From: Pseudomonas sp. CHM02
GTDB lineage: Bacteria > Pseudomonadota > Gammaproteobacteria > Pseudomonadales > Pseudomonadaceae
Direction of reading: 5' to 3'
Assembly: GCF_000612585.1 (NCBI RefSeq)
Contig: NZ_JFCA01000039.1
Coordinates: 1 to 64,000, forward strand
Length of the DNA stretch: 64,000 bases
In this document: positions 1-8,406 of the stretch, one piece after another
Layout: each line of letters starts with the position of its first letter
Numbering within the stretch: position 1 is the first letter of the stretch
Notes under the pieces: generated by a model
The model's database searches: none
Told to the model about the DNA's origin: nothing
Seen by the model: only the letters and a program-made list of their open reading frames with translations
Position numbers and translations under genes: made by a program

Positions 1-27
1 AGGGCTGCGCAGCGGCCCTACAACCAG

Positions 28-66
28 ACGCCGCATTCTTCCTGACAGAATGCGGCGTTTTTTATT
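28..66 (+). terminator. Intrinsic terminator of an upstream gene outside the window
   Basis: An 11-bp perfect stem (ACGCCGCATTC with GAATGCGGCGT) with a 9-base loop is followed by a run of six T. It ends transcription entering from the left; no part of that gene's coding sequence can be recognised in bases 1-27. Confidence 0.8.
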
Positions 67-81
67 GGGGCTGCTACGCAC

Positions 82-110
82 CCCAGCGCGGGGCAAGCCC
101 GCTCACCACA
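82..110. repeat. Half REP element
   Basis: The stretch reads CCAGCGCGGGGCAAGCCCGC followed by TCACCACA. It matches one arm of the full REP pair at 5016-5138, so it is a single copy of the same REP subfamily lying just downstream of the cupin gene. Confidence 0.6.
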
Positions 111-118
111 AAAAAACA

Positions 119-463
119 TTATGCAAACACAAAATACTTACGCACCGTCTCGACCACTTCCCACGTCCCTTTCATCCCCGGCTCCACCACAAAGATATCC
201 CCAGCCCGCAGGTGAATCGGCGCCAACCCCTCGGGCGTGATGATGCAGTAGCCTTCCTGGAAGTGGCAGTATTCCCATTTCACGTAGTCCACGTACCACT
301 TGCCCGGTGTGCAGATCCAGGTGCCCATGATCTTGCTGCCGTCTTCGCTGGTGTAGGCGTTGAGGTTGACGGTGTGCGGGTCGCCTTCGAGTTTTTCCCA
401 TTTGCACGCGTCCAGGACCGGCAGTGGGTGAGTGTCGCGCAGTACGGTGATGGGCTTGGACAT
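119..463 (-). CDS. Cupin-fold protein (DUF861 / EutQ-like cupin_3 family)
   Basis: A 114-aa protein of the small single-domain cupin type. The C-terminal two thirds carry the cupin signature region (W..GYCIITPEG then DIFVVEPGMKGTWEV), typical of cupin_3 proteins. The members' substrates are mostly unknown; some bind sugars or glyoxylate-pathway intermediates. The start at 463 is preferred to one 33 bases upstream because a GGAG ribosome-binding site precedes it. No signal peptide or membrane segment is visible, so it is cytoplasmic. It converges on nothing in the window and is followed by a half REP. The function is not assignable from sequence alone. Confidence 0.75.
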   Translation of the reverse strand: MSKPITVLRDTHPLPVLDACKWEKLEGDPHTVNLNAYTSEDGSKIMGTWICTPGKWYVDYVKWEYCHFQEGYCIITPEGLAPIHLRAGDIFVVEPGMKGTWEVVETVRKYFVFA

Positions 464-591
464 GATGGCTCCGAGGCAGGGAATGGAAAGATGCACCCTA
501 AGGCCTTGGGCGTTGTGTCAGTGGTCTGAACTCGACATCGGGATGCCCAGAAGCGCAGCGGTGTGATGATCCGGAAATTACCGCGAACCCT

Positions 592-683
592 TGTGGGAGC
601 CGGGCTTGCCCGCGATAGCGGAGTGTCAGGCTATGAAGATGCAAGCAGTGCCACCGTCATCGCGGGCAAGCCCGGCTCCCACA
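592..683. repeat. REP inverted pair (REPIN-like)
   Basis: Two inverted arms (TGTGGGAGCCGGGCTTGCCC and its reverse complement) are separated by about 40 bases. It lies in the 375-base gap 464-838 between the cupin gene and kynB. The rest of that gap holds the kynB upstream region and no gene that I can see. Confidence 0.85.
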
Positions 684-777
684 GGGCACGGTGACGCATC
701 CGGACGATATATTTGTGCGATTTCTCGTCCGTTCTTCGCAGTAAGTGCGAAAGATTTCCCGTCTCACGCCAGAATTC

Positions 778-790
778 GCAAGAAAATTCG
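778..790 (+). promoter_or_regulatory. Candidate KynR/activator site upstream of kynB
   Basis: GCAAGAAAATTCG lies 49 bases before the kynB start codon. A near-identical GCACGAAAATTC lies 57 bases before kynU (12463-12474). The two genes belong to one pathway and the Lrp-type regulator kynR lies beside kynU, so I infer a shared operator. No experimental consensus was available to compare. Confidence 0.4.
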
Positions 791-838
791 CGGCCAGCCC
801 TCGTATCATTCACCCCAGTAACCGCCGAGAGCCTGCAA

Positions 839-1489
839 ATGAACCCAATAAAAACGTGGTGGGATATCAGCCCGCCCTTGAGTACGGCGACCCCGACCTG
901 GCCGGGTGATACGCCGTTCCAGGAAGAGCGCGTGTGGCAGTTTGGCCCGGAGTGTCCGGTGAATGTCGGGCGTATCACCTTGTCGCCGCACACCGGCGCC
1001 CATGTGGATGCACCGCTGCATTACAGCGCGGACGGCGCGCCCATCGGTGCGGTGTCGCTGGAGGTGTACATGGGGCCCTGCCGGGTGCTGCATTGCCTGG
1101 ACAGCGGCGCGCTGGTGCAGCCGTATCAGTTGGAAGGCCGTGTGGATAACCTGCCCGAGCGTGTGTTGCTGCGTACTTATCCACAAGCGCCGCTGACCGA
1201 ATGGGATTCGAATTTCACCGCCATCGCCCCGCAAACCATCGAGCTGCTGGCCAGCCTGGGCGTGCGTTTGATCGGGATCGATACACCCTCGCTGGACCCG
1301 CAACAGTCCAAGACCATGGATGCCCACAACGCCGTGGCGCGCCATGGCATGGCGATTCTCGAAGGCATCGTGCTCGATGACGTACCTGAGGGCGACTATG
1401 AACTGATCGCTCTGCCGCTGCGTTTTGCCAACCTGGACGCGAGCCCGGTGCGCGCCATTCTCCGTCCGCTCAAGGAGCCCACGCGATGA
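839..1489 (+). CDS. kynB: Kynurenine formamidase (arylformamidase)
   Basis: A 216-aa cytoplasmic enzyme of the bacterial KynB metal-dependent cyclase family. It hydrolyses N-formylkynurenine to kynurenine and formate, step two of tryptophan catabolism. The Zn-site motif HTGAHVDAPLHY begins at residue 51 and supplies H51, H55 and D57. The GIDTPS and DAHN motifs near residues 140-165 are also typical. The ATG at 839 gives the normal family length; longer in-frame starts would add an uncharacteristic N-terminal tail. The stop overlaps the kynA start by four bases (ATGA), so the two genes are translationally coupled. Confidence 0.95.
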   Translation: MNPIKTWWDISPPLSTATPTWPGDTPFQEERVWQFGPECPVNVGRITLSPHTGAHVDAPLHYSADGAPIGAVSLEVYMGPCRVLHCLDSGALVQPYQLEGRVDNLPERVLLRTYPQAPLTEWDSNFTAIAPQTIELLASLGVRLIGIDTPSLDPQQSKTMDAHNAVARHGMAILEGIVLDDVPEGDYELIALPLRFANLDASPVRAILRPLKEPTR

Positions 1490-2343
1490 GCCAATGTCCC
1501 TTCTCTGCCGATTACCAACCTCCGGAAGAATGGCATAACGCCGAGCTGAATTTTTCCGAGTCCATGAGCTATGGCGATTACCTGGACCTGGGCAAAGTCC
1601 TCAGCGCCCAGCATCCGCTGTCGCCGGACCACAACGAAATGCTGTTCATCATCCAGCACCAGACCTCCGAGTTGTGGATGAAACTGATGCTCCACGAACT
1701 CAAGGCCGCCCGCGAACACGTGCGCCTGGGTGAGCTGCCGCCAGCGTTCAAGATGCTGGCGCGGGTGTCGCGGATCTTCGATCAACTGGTACACGCCTGG
1801 GCGGTGCTGGCGACGATGACGCCGTCGGAATACAAGGCGATCCGCCCGTTCCTGGGGCAGTCGTCGGGGTTCCAGTCGTTCCAGTACCGCGAGATCGAAT
1901 TTATCCTTGGCAATAAAAGCGCGGCGCTGTTGCGGCCTCACGCCCATCGGCCGGAGCTGTTGAACGAGTTGAAAGTGGCGATTGCCACGCCGTCGCTGTA
2001 CGACGAGGCGATCAATCTGATGATCAAAGCCGGCCTGGCGATTGATCCGAAACGTGCCGAGCGCGACCCGACGGCGGCGACGGTTCACGATGAATCGGTG
2101 GAGGCGGCGTGGCGTGAGGTGTACCGCGACCCGAACCGCTACTGGGACCTGTATCAGTTGGCCGAGAAGTTTATCGACCTGGAGGACTCGTTCCGCCAAT
2201 GGCGCTTCCGCCACGTGACGACGGTGGAGCGGATCATCGGCTTCCAGCCTGGCACCGGCGGCACTGAAGGTGTGGGGTATTTGCGCAAGATGCTCGACAC
2301 GGTGTTGTTCCCCGAGTTGTGGCGAGTGCGCTCAACGCTGTAA
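1486..2343 (+). CDS. kynA: Tryptophan 2,3-dioxygenase
   Basis: A 285-aa haem dioxygenase, the usual bacterial length, that opens the indole ring of L-tryptophan to N-formylkynurenine. Family motifs are clear: the N-terminal SYGDYLDL stretch, the MLFIIQHQTSELW substrate/haem-pocket segment, the SSGFQSFQYR motif and the C-terminal GTGGTEGVGYL. It is the second gene of a kynBA operon, overlaps kynB by four bases and is closed by a strong terminator six bases after its stop codon. In P. aeruginosa kynA lies apart from kynB, so this pairing is a feature of this strain's lineage. Confidence 0.97.
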   Translation: MSQCPFSADYQPPEEWHNAELNFSESMSYGDYLDLGKVLSAQHPLSPDHNEMLFIIQHQTSELWMKLMLHELKAAREHVRLGELPPAFKMLARVSRIFDQLVHAWAVLATMTPSEYKAIRPFLGQSSGFQSFQYREIEFILGNKSAALLRPHAHRPELLNELKVAIATPSLYDEAINLMIKAGLAIDPKRAERDPTAATVHDESVEAAWREVYRDPNRYWDLYQLAEKFIDLEDSFRQWRFRHVTTVERIIGFQPGTGGTEGVGYLRKMLDTVLFPELWRVRSTL

Positions 2344-2348
2344 ACAAA

Positions 2349-2374
2349 AAGCCCCGGAATTCCGGGGCTTTTTA
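2349..2374 (+). terminator. Intrinsic terminator of kynBA
   Basis: A self-complementary GC-rich hairpin (AAGCCCCGGAATTCCGGGGC) is followed by five T, immediately after the kynA stop. It ends the kynBA transcript. Confidence 0.9.
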
Positions 2375-2393
2375 TTGGATGAAACACGCCTTT

Positions 2394-2476
2394 TGTAGGA
2401 GCCCGGCTTGCCGGCGATGGCGTCCTCAAAATTACCGCAAGGCTTGAGGCCTATCGCCGGCAAGCCGGCTCCTACA
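2394..2476. repeat. REP inverted pair
   Basis: Arms TGTAGGAGCCCGGCTTGCCG and its inverse, separated by about 40 bases, fill the space between convergent kynA and the aroP-like gene. Confidence 0.85.
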
Positions 2477-2482
2477 GAGGAT

Positions 2483-3880
2483 TTATGCGGTCACGGGTTT
2501 TGCATTTCGCATGCGCAACCGGTAGGCCACATAGATAACCCCCACCCACACCGGCATCGCATACACCGATTCGCTGATCCCCGGGATCGCCAGCATCACG
2601 CTGATGATCATCACCATGAACGCCAGGCACAGGTAGTTGCTGAACGGGAACCAGAAGGTCTTGAACGACGGCGTCACGCCTTGCTCGCCCATGGCCTTGC
2701 GGAACTTGATGTGGGTGATGCTGATCAGCGCCCAGTTGATCATCAGCGAGGCAACCACCAGCGCGAACAGCAGCTCCAGCGCGCTCTGCGGTGCCACGTA
2801 GTTGACCACTACACACAGCATCGTCACCAACGCTGAAATCGCCAGGGCGCGGATCGGCACGCCTTGTTTGTTCAGCTTCATCAGCGATTTCGGTGCATCA
2901 CCTTGCTCGGCCAGGCCGAACAGCATGCGGCTGTTGCAGTACACGCCGCTGTTGTACACCGACAGCGCCGCGGTCAGGACCACGAAGTTGAGGATGTGTG
3001 CGGCGGTGTCGTTGCCGATCAGCGAGAAGATCTGCACAAACGGGCTGCCACTGTAGGCATCGCCCGACGCGCCGAGGGTTTGCAGCAGTTGGTCCCATGG
3101 GTACAGCGACAGCAGCACGGTCAGCGCGCCGACGTAGAAAATCAGGATCCGGTACACCACCTGGTTGATCGCTTTCGGGATCACTTTGCGTGGCTCGCTG
3201 GCCTCGGCGGCGGTGATGCCCACCAGCTCCAGGCCACCGAACGAGAACATGATGAACGCCATGGACATCAACAGCCCCATGCCGCCATTGGGGAAGAACC
3301 CGCCGTGGCTCCACAGGTTGCTGACAGTGGCTTGCGGGCCGCCGGTGCCGCTGAACAGCAGGTAGCAACCGAGCACGATCATGCCGACAATCGCCACCAC
3401 CTTGATGATCGCGAACCAGAACTCGGCTTCACCGAAGAACTTCACGTTCAGGGTGTTGATCAGGTTCACCGCGACAAAGAACACCAGCGCACTGACCCAG
3501 GTCGGGATTTCCGGCCACCAGAACTGGATGTACTTGCCCACCGCCGTCAGTTCGGCCATGCCCACCAGTACGTAGAGCACCCAGTAGTTCCAGCCCGCCA
3601 GGAAGCCTGCGTAGCCGCCCCAGTATTTGTGTGCGAAGTGGCTGAAGGAGCCAGCCACCGGCTCTTCGACGATCATCTCGCCGAGCTGGCGCATGATCAG
3701 GAACGCGATGAAACCGGCAATCGCGTAGCCCAGGATCATCGACGGCCCCGCCGACTTGAGCACCCCGGCCGAGCCGAGGAACAACCCCGTACCAATCGCC
3801 CCTCCCAAGGCGATCAGCTGAATGTGCCGGTTCTTCAGGCCACGCTTGAGGCCTACCGGGTTAACCATGTCATCCGCCAT
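2483..3880 (-). CDS. aroP: Aromatic amino acid permease, AroP-like
   Basis: A 465-aa inner-membrane transporter of the amino acid-polyamine-organocation (APC) superfamily with about 12 hydrophobic segments. It is very close to enterobacterial AroP along its length: the LKRGLKNRHIQLIALGG N-terminus, EEPVAGSFSHFA in helix 3, GWNYWVLYVLV, FSFGGLELVGITAAEA and the SVYNSGVYCNSRMLFGLA segment. The start at 3880 is chosen over the ATG six bases upstream because GAAGGGA is correctly spaced only from the second ATG. Between kynA and the ant operon, tryptophan import is the natural role; the exact substrate range is inference. Confidence 0.85.
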   Translation of the reverse strand: MADDMVNPVGLKRGLKNRHIQLIALGGAIGTGLFLGSAGVLKSAGPSMILGYAIAGFIAFLIMRQLGEMIVEEPVAGSFSHFAHKYWGGYAGFLAGWNYWVLYVLVGMAELTAVGKYIQFWWPEIPTWVSALVFFVAVNLINTLNVKFFGEAEFWFAIIKVVAIVGMIVLGCYLLFSGTGGPQATVSNLWSHGGFFPNGGMGLLMSMAFIMFSFGGLELVGITAAEASEPRKVIPKAINQVVYRILIFYVGALTVLLSLYPWDQLLQTLGASGDAYSGSPFVQIFSLIGNDTAAHILNFVVLTAALSVYNSGVYCNSRMLFGLAEQGDAPKSLMKLNKQGVPIRALAISALVTMLCVVVNYVAPQSALELLFALVVASLMINWALISITHIKFRKAMGEQGVTPSFKTFWFPFSNYLCLAFMVMIISVMLAIPGISESVYAMPVWVGVIYVAYRLRMRNAKPVTA

Positions 3881-3952
3881 TAACATTCCCTTCTACTTGT
3901 TTTTCTCAGGGTTGAGTGCACGCCGCATCAGCCCCTCAGAAGTGCTGAGGGG

Positions 3953-4960
3953 TCAGATATTACTCTGCGTAAACTTTTCGTAATACAGTTGAACGCCATC
4001 AAGTGCCTGATCCGCCAGCCATTGCTGGACGGATTCGACCATTGGAGGGGGGCCGCACAGGTACATATCCGCCGATCTGTCCCGCAATTCGGCCACGTCG
4101 AAATGCTCGGTAAGGTAGCCGCGCTTGCCCAGCCAATCCTCCGAGGGTGCGCTGAGCACTTCGGTGTAGCGAAAGTTCGGGATTTTCGCGGCATAGGCCT
4201 GGATGCGCGCCGCTTCGCACAGGTCCTCGGCACCGCGCACGCCGTAGTAGAGGTGCACGGGTTGGTCACAGCCGTTGGCGGCCAGTTCATCGAGCATGCC
4301 GAGCAACGCCGATAAGCCGGTGCCGCCCGCCACCAACACCAAGGGCTTGGTCACATGGCGCAGGTAGAAGGCGCCGAGTGGCGCTTCCATCACCAGCGCA
4401 TCGCCCACTTGGCAGCGCTCGCGCAGGTAGTTGCTCATCACCCCATCGGGCAACAGGCGCAGCAGAAATTGCAGTTGATTACCTGGCAGGTTGGCGAAGG
4501 AATACGAGCGCCAACTGTCCGTGCCGGGCACCGACAGGCGCGCGTACTGGCCGGGTAGAAAGTCCAGCGCCTGATCCAACTGCACCTGCAGGATCGCCGT
4601 ACTGCTCGACACGTGCTGCACCGTGCTCACCGTGCCACGCACCTGCACCGGGCCCGGCGCGTTGCACAGGCTCGAGTCAAAGTCGAAGTAGAACGTCGCG
4701 TCGGACTTCACCCGCGTCTGGCAACTGAGCATCTTGCGCTGTTGCAGGTCGAGGCTGGAAAGCGCCTCTTCGTCGACATAATCCTGGGTGTAATCGCCGG
4801 ATTCGCAACGGCCCTGGCAGGTGCCGCACACGCCTTCACGGCAATCCAGCGGGATCTTGATGCCGTTGCGCAGCGCCGCATCCAGCAGGATTTCATGGGC
4901 GCCGACGGGGAAGAACAGTGTCTTGCCGTCGGCAAAACTGAAGGCCACTTTGTGATTCAT
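3953..4960 (-). CDS. antC: Anthranilate 1,2-dioxygenase, reductase component
   Basis: A 335-aa electron-transfer flavoprotein that passes electrons from NADH to the AntAB oxygenase. The N-terminal plant-type [2Fe-2S] ferredoxin domain has its four ligands at C40, C45, C48 and C80. The FAD-binding RSYSFAN motif and the NAD-binding AGGTGLSALLGML and YLCGPPPMV motifs follow. This domain order is that of the BenC/AntC reductases. The ATG at 4960 has a GGAGAG site six bases upstream. It is the last gene of antABC; a REP pair separates it from antB, so its level may differ from that of the oxygenase genes. Confidence 0.95.
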   Translation of the reverse strand: MNHKVAFSFADGKTLFFPVGAHEILLDAALRNGIKIPLDCREGVCGTCQGRCESGDYTQDYVDEEALSSLDLQQRKMLSCQTRVKSDATFYFDFDSSLCNAPGPVQVRGTVSTVQHVSSSTAILQVQLDQALDFLPGQYARLSVPGTDSWRSYSFANLPGNQLQFLLRLLPDGVMSNYLRERCQVGDALVMEAPLGAFYLRHVTKPLVLVAGGTGLSALLGMLDELAANGCDQPVHLYYGVRGAEDLCEAARIQAYAAKIPNFRYTEVLSAPSEDWLGKRGYLTEHFDVAELRDRSADMYLCGPPPMVESVQQWLADQALDGVQLYYEKFTQSNI

Positions 4961-5015
4961 GTGTTGCTCTCCGCATATTGATGACGTGCGCACAACCTGT
5001 GGCGAGCGGGCCTGT

Positions 5016-5138
5016 TGTGGTGAGCGGGCTTGCCCCGCGCTGGGCTGCGAAGCAGCCCCATAAAGTCACCGCCTTTCTCAGGCCAAACCGCAGTGTCTGG
5101 ACCCGGGGGCCCAGCGCGGGGCAAGCCGGCTCACCACA
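5016..5138. repeat. REP inverted pair inside the ant operon
   Basis: Arms TGTGGTGAGCGGGCTTGCCC and an imperfect inverse flank about 80 bases that themselves contain CTGGGCTGCGAAGCAGCCCC. It lies between antB and antC, genes of one operon, where such hairpins often alter the stability of the downstream message. Confidence 0.8.
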
Positions 5139-5153
5139 GGACGACGTTCTCTG

Positions 5154-5645
5154 CTACAGGTGATAGAAATCCAGCACTGAGTTGATGGTGTCGTTGAGCA
5201 GCAGCGCATGCTTGCGGGTGATCAACCAGCTGTCGCCATCAGGCTTGAGGGTGTAAGTGGCGTGGCCGTAAAACTGCTCCGAAGTCGCCAAGCGGTAAAA
5301 CAGCGTGTGCCAGTTCAAACGCACCTCCAGCGTGCCATCCGCCTGCTCGGCAACGCGCACATTGTTGATCAGGTGCAGCGTGCGCGGCATCGGTGTGGCC
5401 GACGCGGCCTTGCCGGTGCGCAAGCGAAATACGCGGTCTTCCAGGCCGGAGCGGTTGGCGTAATAGATCAGCGACATCTCGCGCTTGGGGTCGCGGGTGT
5501 AGACGTGCTCCGAGTCCCACTGCGGCAGGTGGAACTCGCTCTGCGGGTCGAACAACTGCACATAGGCGTCCCAATCCTGGGCGTCGCACAGCTCGGACTT
5601 GCGGTAGAAAAACTGCTCGATCTGGTACTGCAACTGGGCATTCAT
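5154..5645 (-). CDS. antB: Anthranilate 1,2-dioxygenase, small (beta) subunit
   Basis: A 163-aa structural beta subunit of a Rieske non-haem iron oxygenase, normal length for AntB/BenB. It packs with AntA to form the hydroxylase and carries no cofactor. Family segments include QIEQFFYRKSELCD near the N-terminus and NWHTLFYRLA and HALLLNDTIN towards the end. The start ATG overlaps the antA stop codon by one base (TGATG), so the two subunits are coupled in translation, as expected for equimolar assembly. Confidence 0.95.
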   Translation of the reverse strand: MNAQLQYQIEQFFYRKSELCDAQDWDAYVQLFDPQSEFHLPQWDSEHVYTRDPKREMSLIYYANRSGLEDRVFRLRTGKAASATPMPRTLHLINNVRVAEQADGTLEVRLNWHTLFYRLATSEQFYGHATYTLKPDGDSWLITRKHALLLNDTINSVLDFYHL

Positions 5646-7036
5646 CACTTCACCTCCCGCAGTTTCAGCGCTTGTTGATCGAGGCCGTCGAGCAGGAACT
5701 GCTGCCATTTGCGGTGCTGGTTGACGTACAGGCCTTCATGGGTGAATTCGGTGCCGGTCATGGCCGGTTGAATGCCGATGGCTTCGCTGTTCGGCGTAGG
5801 CCCGGTTTCCCAGCGGTGGCTGCCGCGTGAAATATCGCTCCAACGCTCAAGCCGGCCCTGGAAACCGCGCTGGGCTTCGCGGAACTCCACCAGGTCATCC
5901 GGCGTGCCCATGCCCGACACGTTGAAGAAATCCTCGAACTGGCGAATGCGGTTTTCACGGTCAGCGTCGGACTCGTTCTTCACCCCCAGGCACTGGCTGA
6001 TGATCTCGGTCTTGTTCCACGCCACCGGGCGGATGATGCGCAGCTGCGAGCTGATCTGGTCGAGAAAGAACAGGCTCGGGTAGATATTCAGGTTGCGCAG
6101 GCGGTGCATCATCCACTCGGCCTTTTGCTGACCATGTTCTTCCACCAGGCGCGGCATGATGGTGGCGTAGCCGGAGCGTACGCTGGGGTTGGGCATGTCG
6201 CTGAACAACAGGCTGTGGCCGTTGTTGAAGGCGAACCAGCCGTCATCGGTGTTCGCATCGCCGGCGCCGAGCTTGCTGTAGTCCAGGGTGCTGCCTGCGC
6301 CGATGCCATTCTCGGTGTTCACCTGCTGGCGGTGCTGCACCGTGGCCACGTAGTTGTAGTGCACGGTGCTGACGTGATAACCGTCCAGGCCGTTTTCGTT
6401 CTGCAGCTTCCAGTTGCCGTCGTAGGTGTAGGCGGACTTGCCCGGCAGCACTTCCAGCTCGCCGGTGGCAGACTGCGCGACCATCATGTCGAAGAACACT
6501 TTGGCATCGCCGAGGAAGTCTTCCAGGCTGTCGGTGCCCTTCACGTTCAGGCTGATGAACACAAAGCCCTTGTAGCTCTCGATACGCGCCTTTTTCAGGC
6601 CGCGCGTGGCTTTGTCGAAACCCTCCGGGTATTCCCCTGGCGCCTTGACCTTCACCAGGCGGCCATCGCTCTTGTAGCACCAGGCGTGGAACGGGCAGGT
6701 GAAGGTGGATTGGTTACCCTTGCCGACCCGCGTCAGGGTGGTGCCACGGTGCTGGCAGGCGTTGATCAACGCATTGAGCCGGCCTTCGCCGTCGCGGGTG
6801 ATGATCATCGGCTGGCGCCCGGCGCGCATCGTCACGAAGTCGTGGTGGTTGGCCAGTTCGCTTTCGTGGCAGGCGTAGATCCAGTTCTTTTCGAAGATCA
6901 GTTCCATCTCCAGATCGAACAGTTCCGGCTCGGTGAACATGTCGCGGGCGATACGGAACACTTCGTCTGCCGGGCGAAAGTCCAGGCAGCTTTCGATAAA
7001 CGTTTTCCACTGCTCGACGCTTCTTGCACCACTCAT
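5645..7036 (-). CDS. antA: Anthranilate 1,2-dioxygenase, large (alpha) subunit
   Basis: A 463-aa catalytic subunit that converts anthranilate to catechol with loss of CO2 and ammonia. The Rieske [2Fe-2S] ligands are C94, H96, C114 and H117. The mononuclear iron site is in DGYHVSTVH (residues 218-226), giving H221 and H226, and the D218 that bridges electrons between subunits is present. The ATG at 7036 is preferred to a GTG nine bases upstream because AAAGG sits eight bases before it. It is the first gene of the antABC operon, divergent from antR. Confidence 0.96.
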   Translation of the reverse strand: MSGARSVEQWKTFIESCLDFRPADEVFRIARDMFTEPELFDLEMELIFEKNWIYACHESELANHHDFVTMRAGRQPMIITRDGEGRLNALINACQHRGTTLTRVGKGNQSTFTCPFHAWCYKSDGRLVKVKAPGEYPEGFDKATRGLKKARIESYKGFVFISLNVKGTDSLEDFLGDAKVFFDMMVAQSATGELEVLPGKSAYTYDGNWKLQNENGLDGYHVSTVHYNYVATVQHRQQVNTENGIGAGSTLDYSKLGAGDANTDDGWFAFNNGHSLLFSDMPNPSVRSGYATIMPRLVEEHGQQKAEWMMHRLRNLNIYPSLFFLDQISSQLRIIRPVAWNKTEIISQCLGVKNESDADRENRIRQFEDFFNVSGMGTPDDLVEFREAQRGFQGRLERWSDISRGSHRWETGPTPNSEAIGIQPAMTGTEFTHEGLYVNQHRKWQQFLLDGLDQQALKLREVK

Positions 7037-7347
7037 GGGAGGCACCTTTTGGGTAGGGGCTAATCGGTGGTTTATTAGAGGCGGCGGGCAGGGCGCGGGC
7101 TATCCGCTTAGTGGGGGAACCTGGGCCGGATAATTGGGCAGCAAATACCCAACCCGGTGCATCGCGGTGACGGGATGCGCTACTGTCTGACAGGGCAAGA
7201 GGCGAAAAAGACGGCGACTTATCCACATAGTCGACGGTTGTTATCCATCCAGTGGCCATTGCGCTGGCGTGGCGCATTACTTGCTATCGAACAATAACGA
7301 CGCGCCGCCAGAGCGCGCAAAAGCCTAACCGCCGTGGGTGCACCCTG
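7037..7347. promoter_or_regulatory. Divergent antA-antR control region
   Basis: A 311-base gap between the two divergent genes. In other pseudomonads AntR with anthranilate activates antABC from such a region. I see no unambiguous repeated AraC-type half-sites by eye, only an AT-richer stretch, so no operator is placed. Confidence 0.4.
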
Positions 7348-8331
7348 ATGAGCAGCCAAACGATTCAACGCTTCGACCTGGAAGGCGCCCGCAGCTGGAT
7401 GTCGGGCATTTGCGGGCCCCATCGCCTGGCCACCGCCACGCCCGAACGCCTGCGCTTTCACCACAGCGCCAACGTGTTCAAGTCCCGCGCCACCACCCTG
7501 GGCGTGATCGAATACGGCACCGATGTGACCATCGACATCGAAGACGCCGAGCATTTCAGCAGCTACAGCCTGAGCCTGCCCCTGGTGGGCGAGCAGGAGT
7601 TGAGCAAGAACGGTGAGCGCCTGAGTTCCAACCGCGACCAGGGCGTGATCATCTCGCCCAACGAGCATCAGGTGCTGGCGATCTCCGGCGACTGCCGCAA
7701 GTTGCAGGTGGTGATCACGCGCGCAGCCATGAGTGAGTCGCTGGAAGGTTTGCTGCGACGGCCCATCGAGGCGCCGTTGCGCTTTGAGTCGGTGATGGAC
7801 GCGGTAGACGGTGCGTCGGCGTCATGGTGGCGCATGGCGCGTTACTTCATCGCCGAGCTGGAGCACGGCAGCGAGTTGTATGAGCAGGCCGCCTTTACCC
7901 GCGACCTGGAAAGCTCGCTGATCAAGGGGCTGATCCTGGCCCAGCCGAACAACTACTCCGAAGAACTGCGCGATGTCCTCGGCGTGAAGCTGCCGCACTA
8001 CCTGATCCGTGCCCGCCAGTACATCCACGCCAACGCCCGCGAAGCCGTGCACCTGGAAGACCTGGAGGCCGCTGCAGGTGTGTCGCGGTTCAAGCTGTTC
8101 GATGCGTTTCGCAAATACTTCGCCCTGTCGCCCATGGCGTATTTGAAGAAGTACCGGTTGGGCGTCGTACGCCAGGAAATCCTCGAACACGGCTCCACCC
8201 GTACCATCTCCGAGATCGCCCTGGGCTGGGGCTTTACCCACCTGGGGCGGTTCTCGGCGGAGTATCGCAGGCTGTTCGATGAATCGCCGAGCCAAACCTT
8301 GCAGCGCAACAATGCGCGCCGCCAACGCTAG
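7348..8331 (+). CDS. antR: AraC/XylS-family activator of antABC
   Basis: A 327-aa regulator. The N-terminal part is a variable effector-binding domain (AraC-binding-like, residues about 20-200). The C-terminal 100 residues carry two helix-turn-helix units, with LEDLEAAAGVSRFKLFDAF and TISEIALGWGFTHLGRFS as recognition regions, ending in the standard YRRLFDESPSQTL. Its position divergent from antABC matches AntR of P. aeruginosa and P. resinovorans, which responds to anthranilate. The ATG at 7348 gives the family length; the ribosome-binding site is weak, so the start could lie elsewhere. Confidence 0.9.
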   Translation: MSSQTIQRFDLEGARSWMSGICGPHRLATATPERLRFHHSANVFKSRATTLGVIEYGTDVTIDIEDAEHFSSYSLSLPLVGEQELSKNGERLSSNRDQGVIISPNEHQVLAISGDCRKLQVVITRAAMSESLEGLLRRPIEAPLRFESVMDAVDGASASWWRMARYFIAELEHGSELYEQAAFTRDLESSLIKGLILAQPNNYSEELRDVLGVKLPHYLIRARQYIHANAREAVHLEDLEAAAGVSRFKLFDAFRKYFALSPMAYLKKYRLGVVRQEILEHGSTRTISEIALGWGFTHLGRFSAEYRRLFDESPSQTLQRNNARRQR

Positions 8332-8337
8332 CCTCCC

Positions 8338-8406
8338 TGTAGGAAGCCCGGCTTGCCGGCGATGAGATCCTCAAGATCGCCATCGCCGGCAAGCCGGGCT
8401 CCTACA
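8338..8406. repeat. REP inverted pair
   Basis: Arms TGTAGGAAGCCCGGCTTGCC and its inverse lie between convergent antR and catR. The right arm runs to the last codons of catR. Confidence 0.85.
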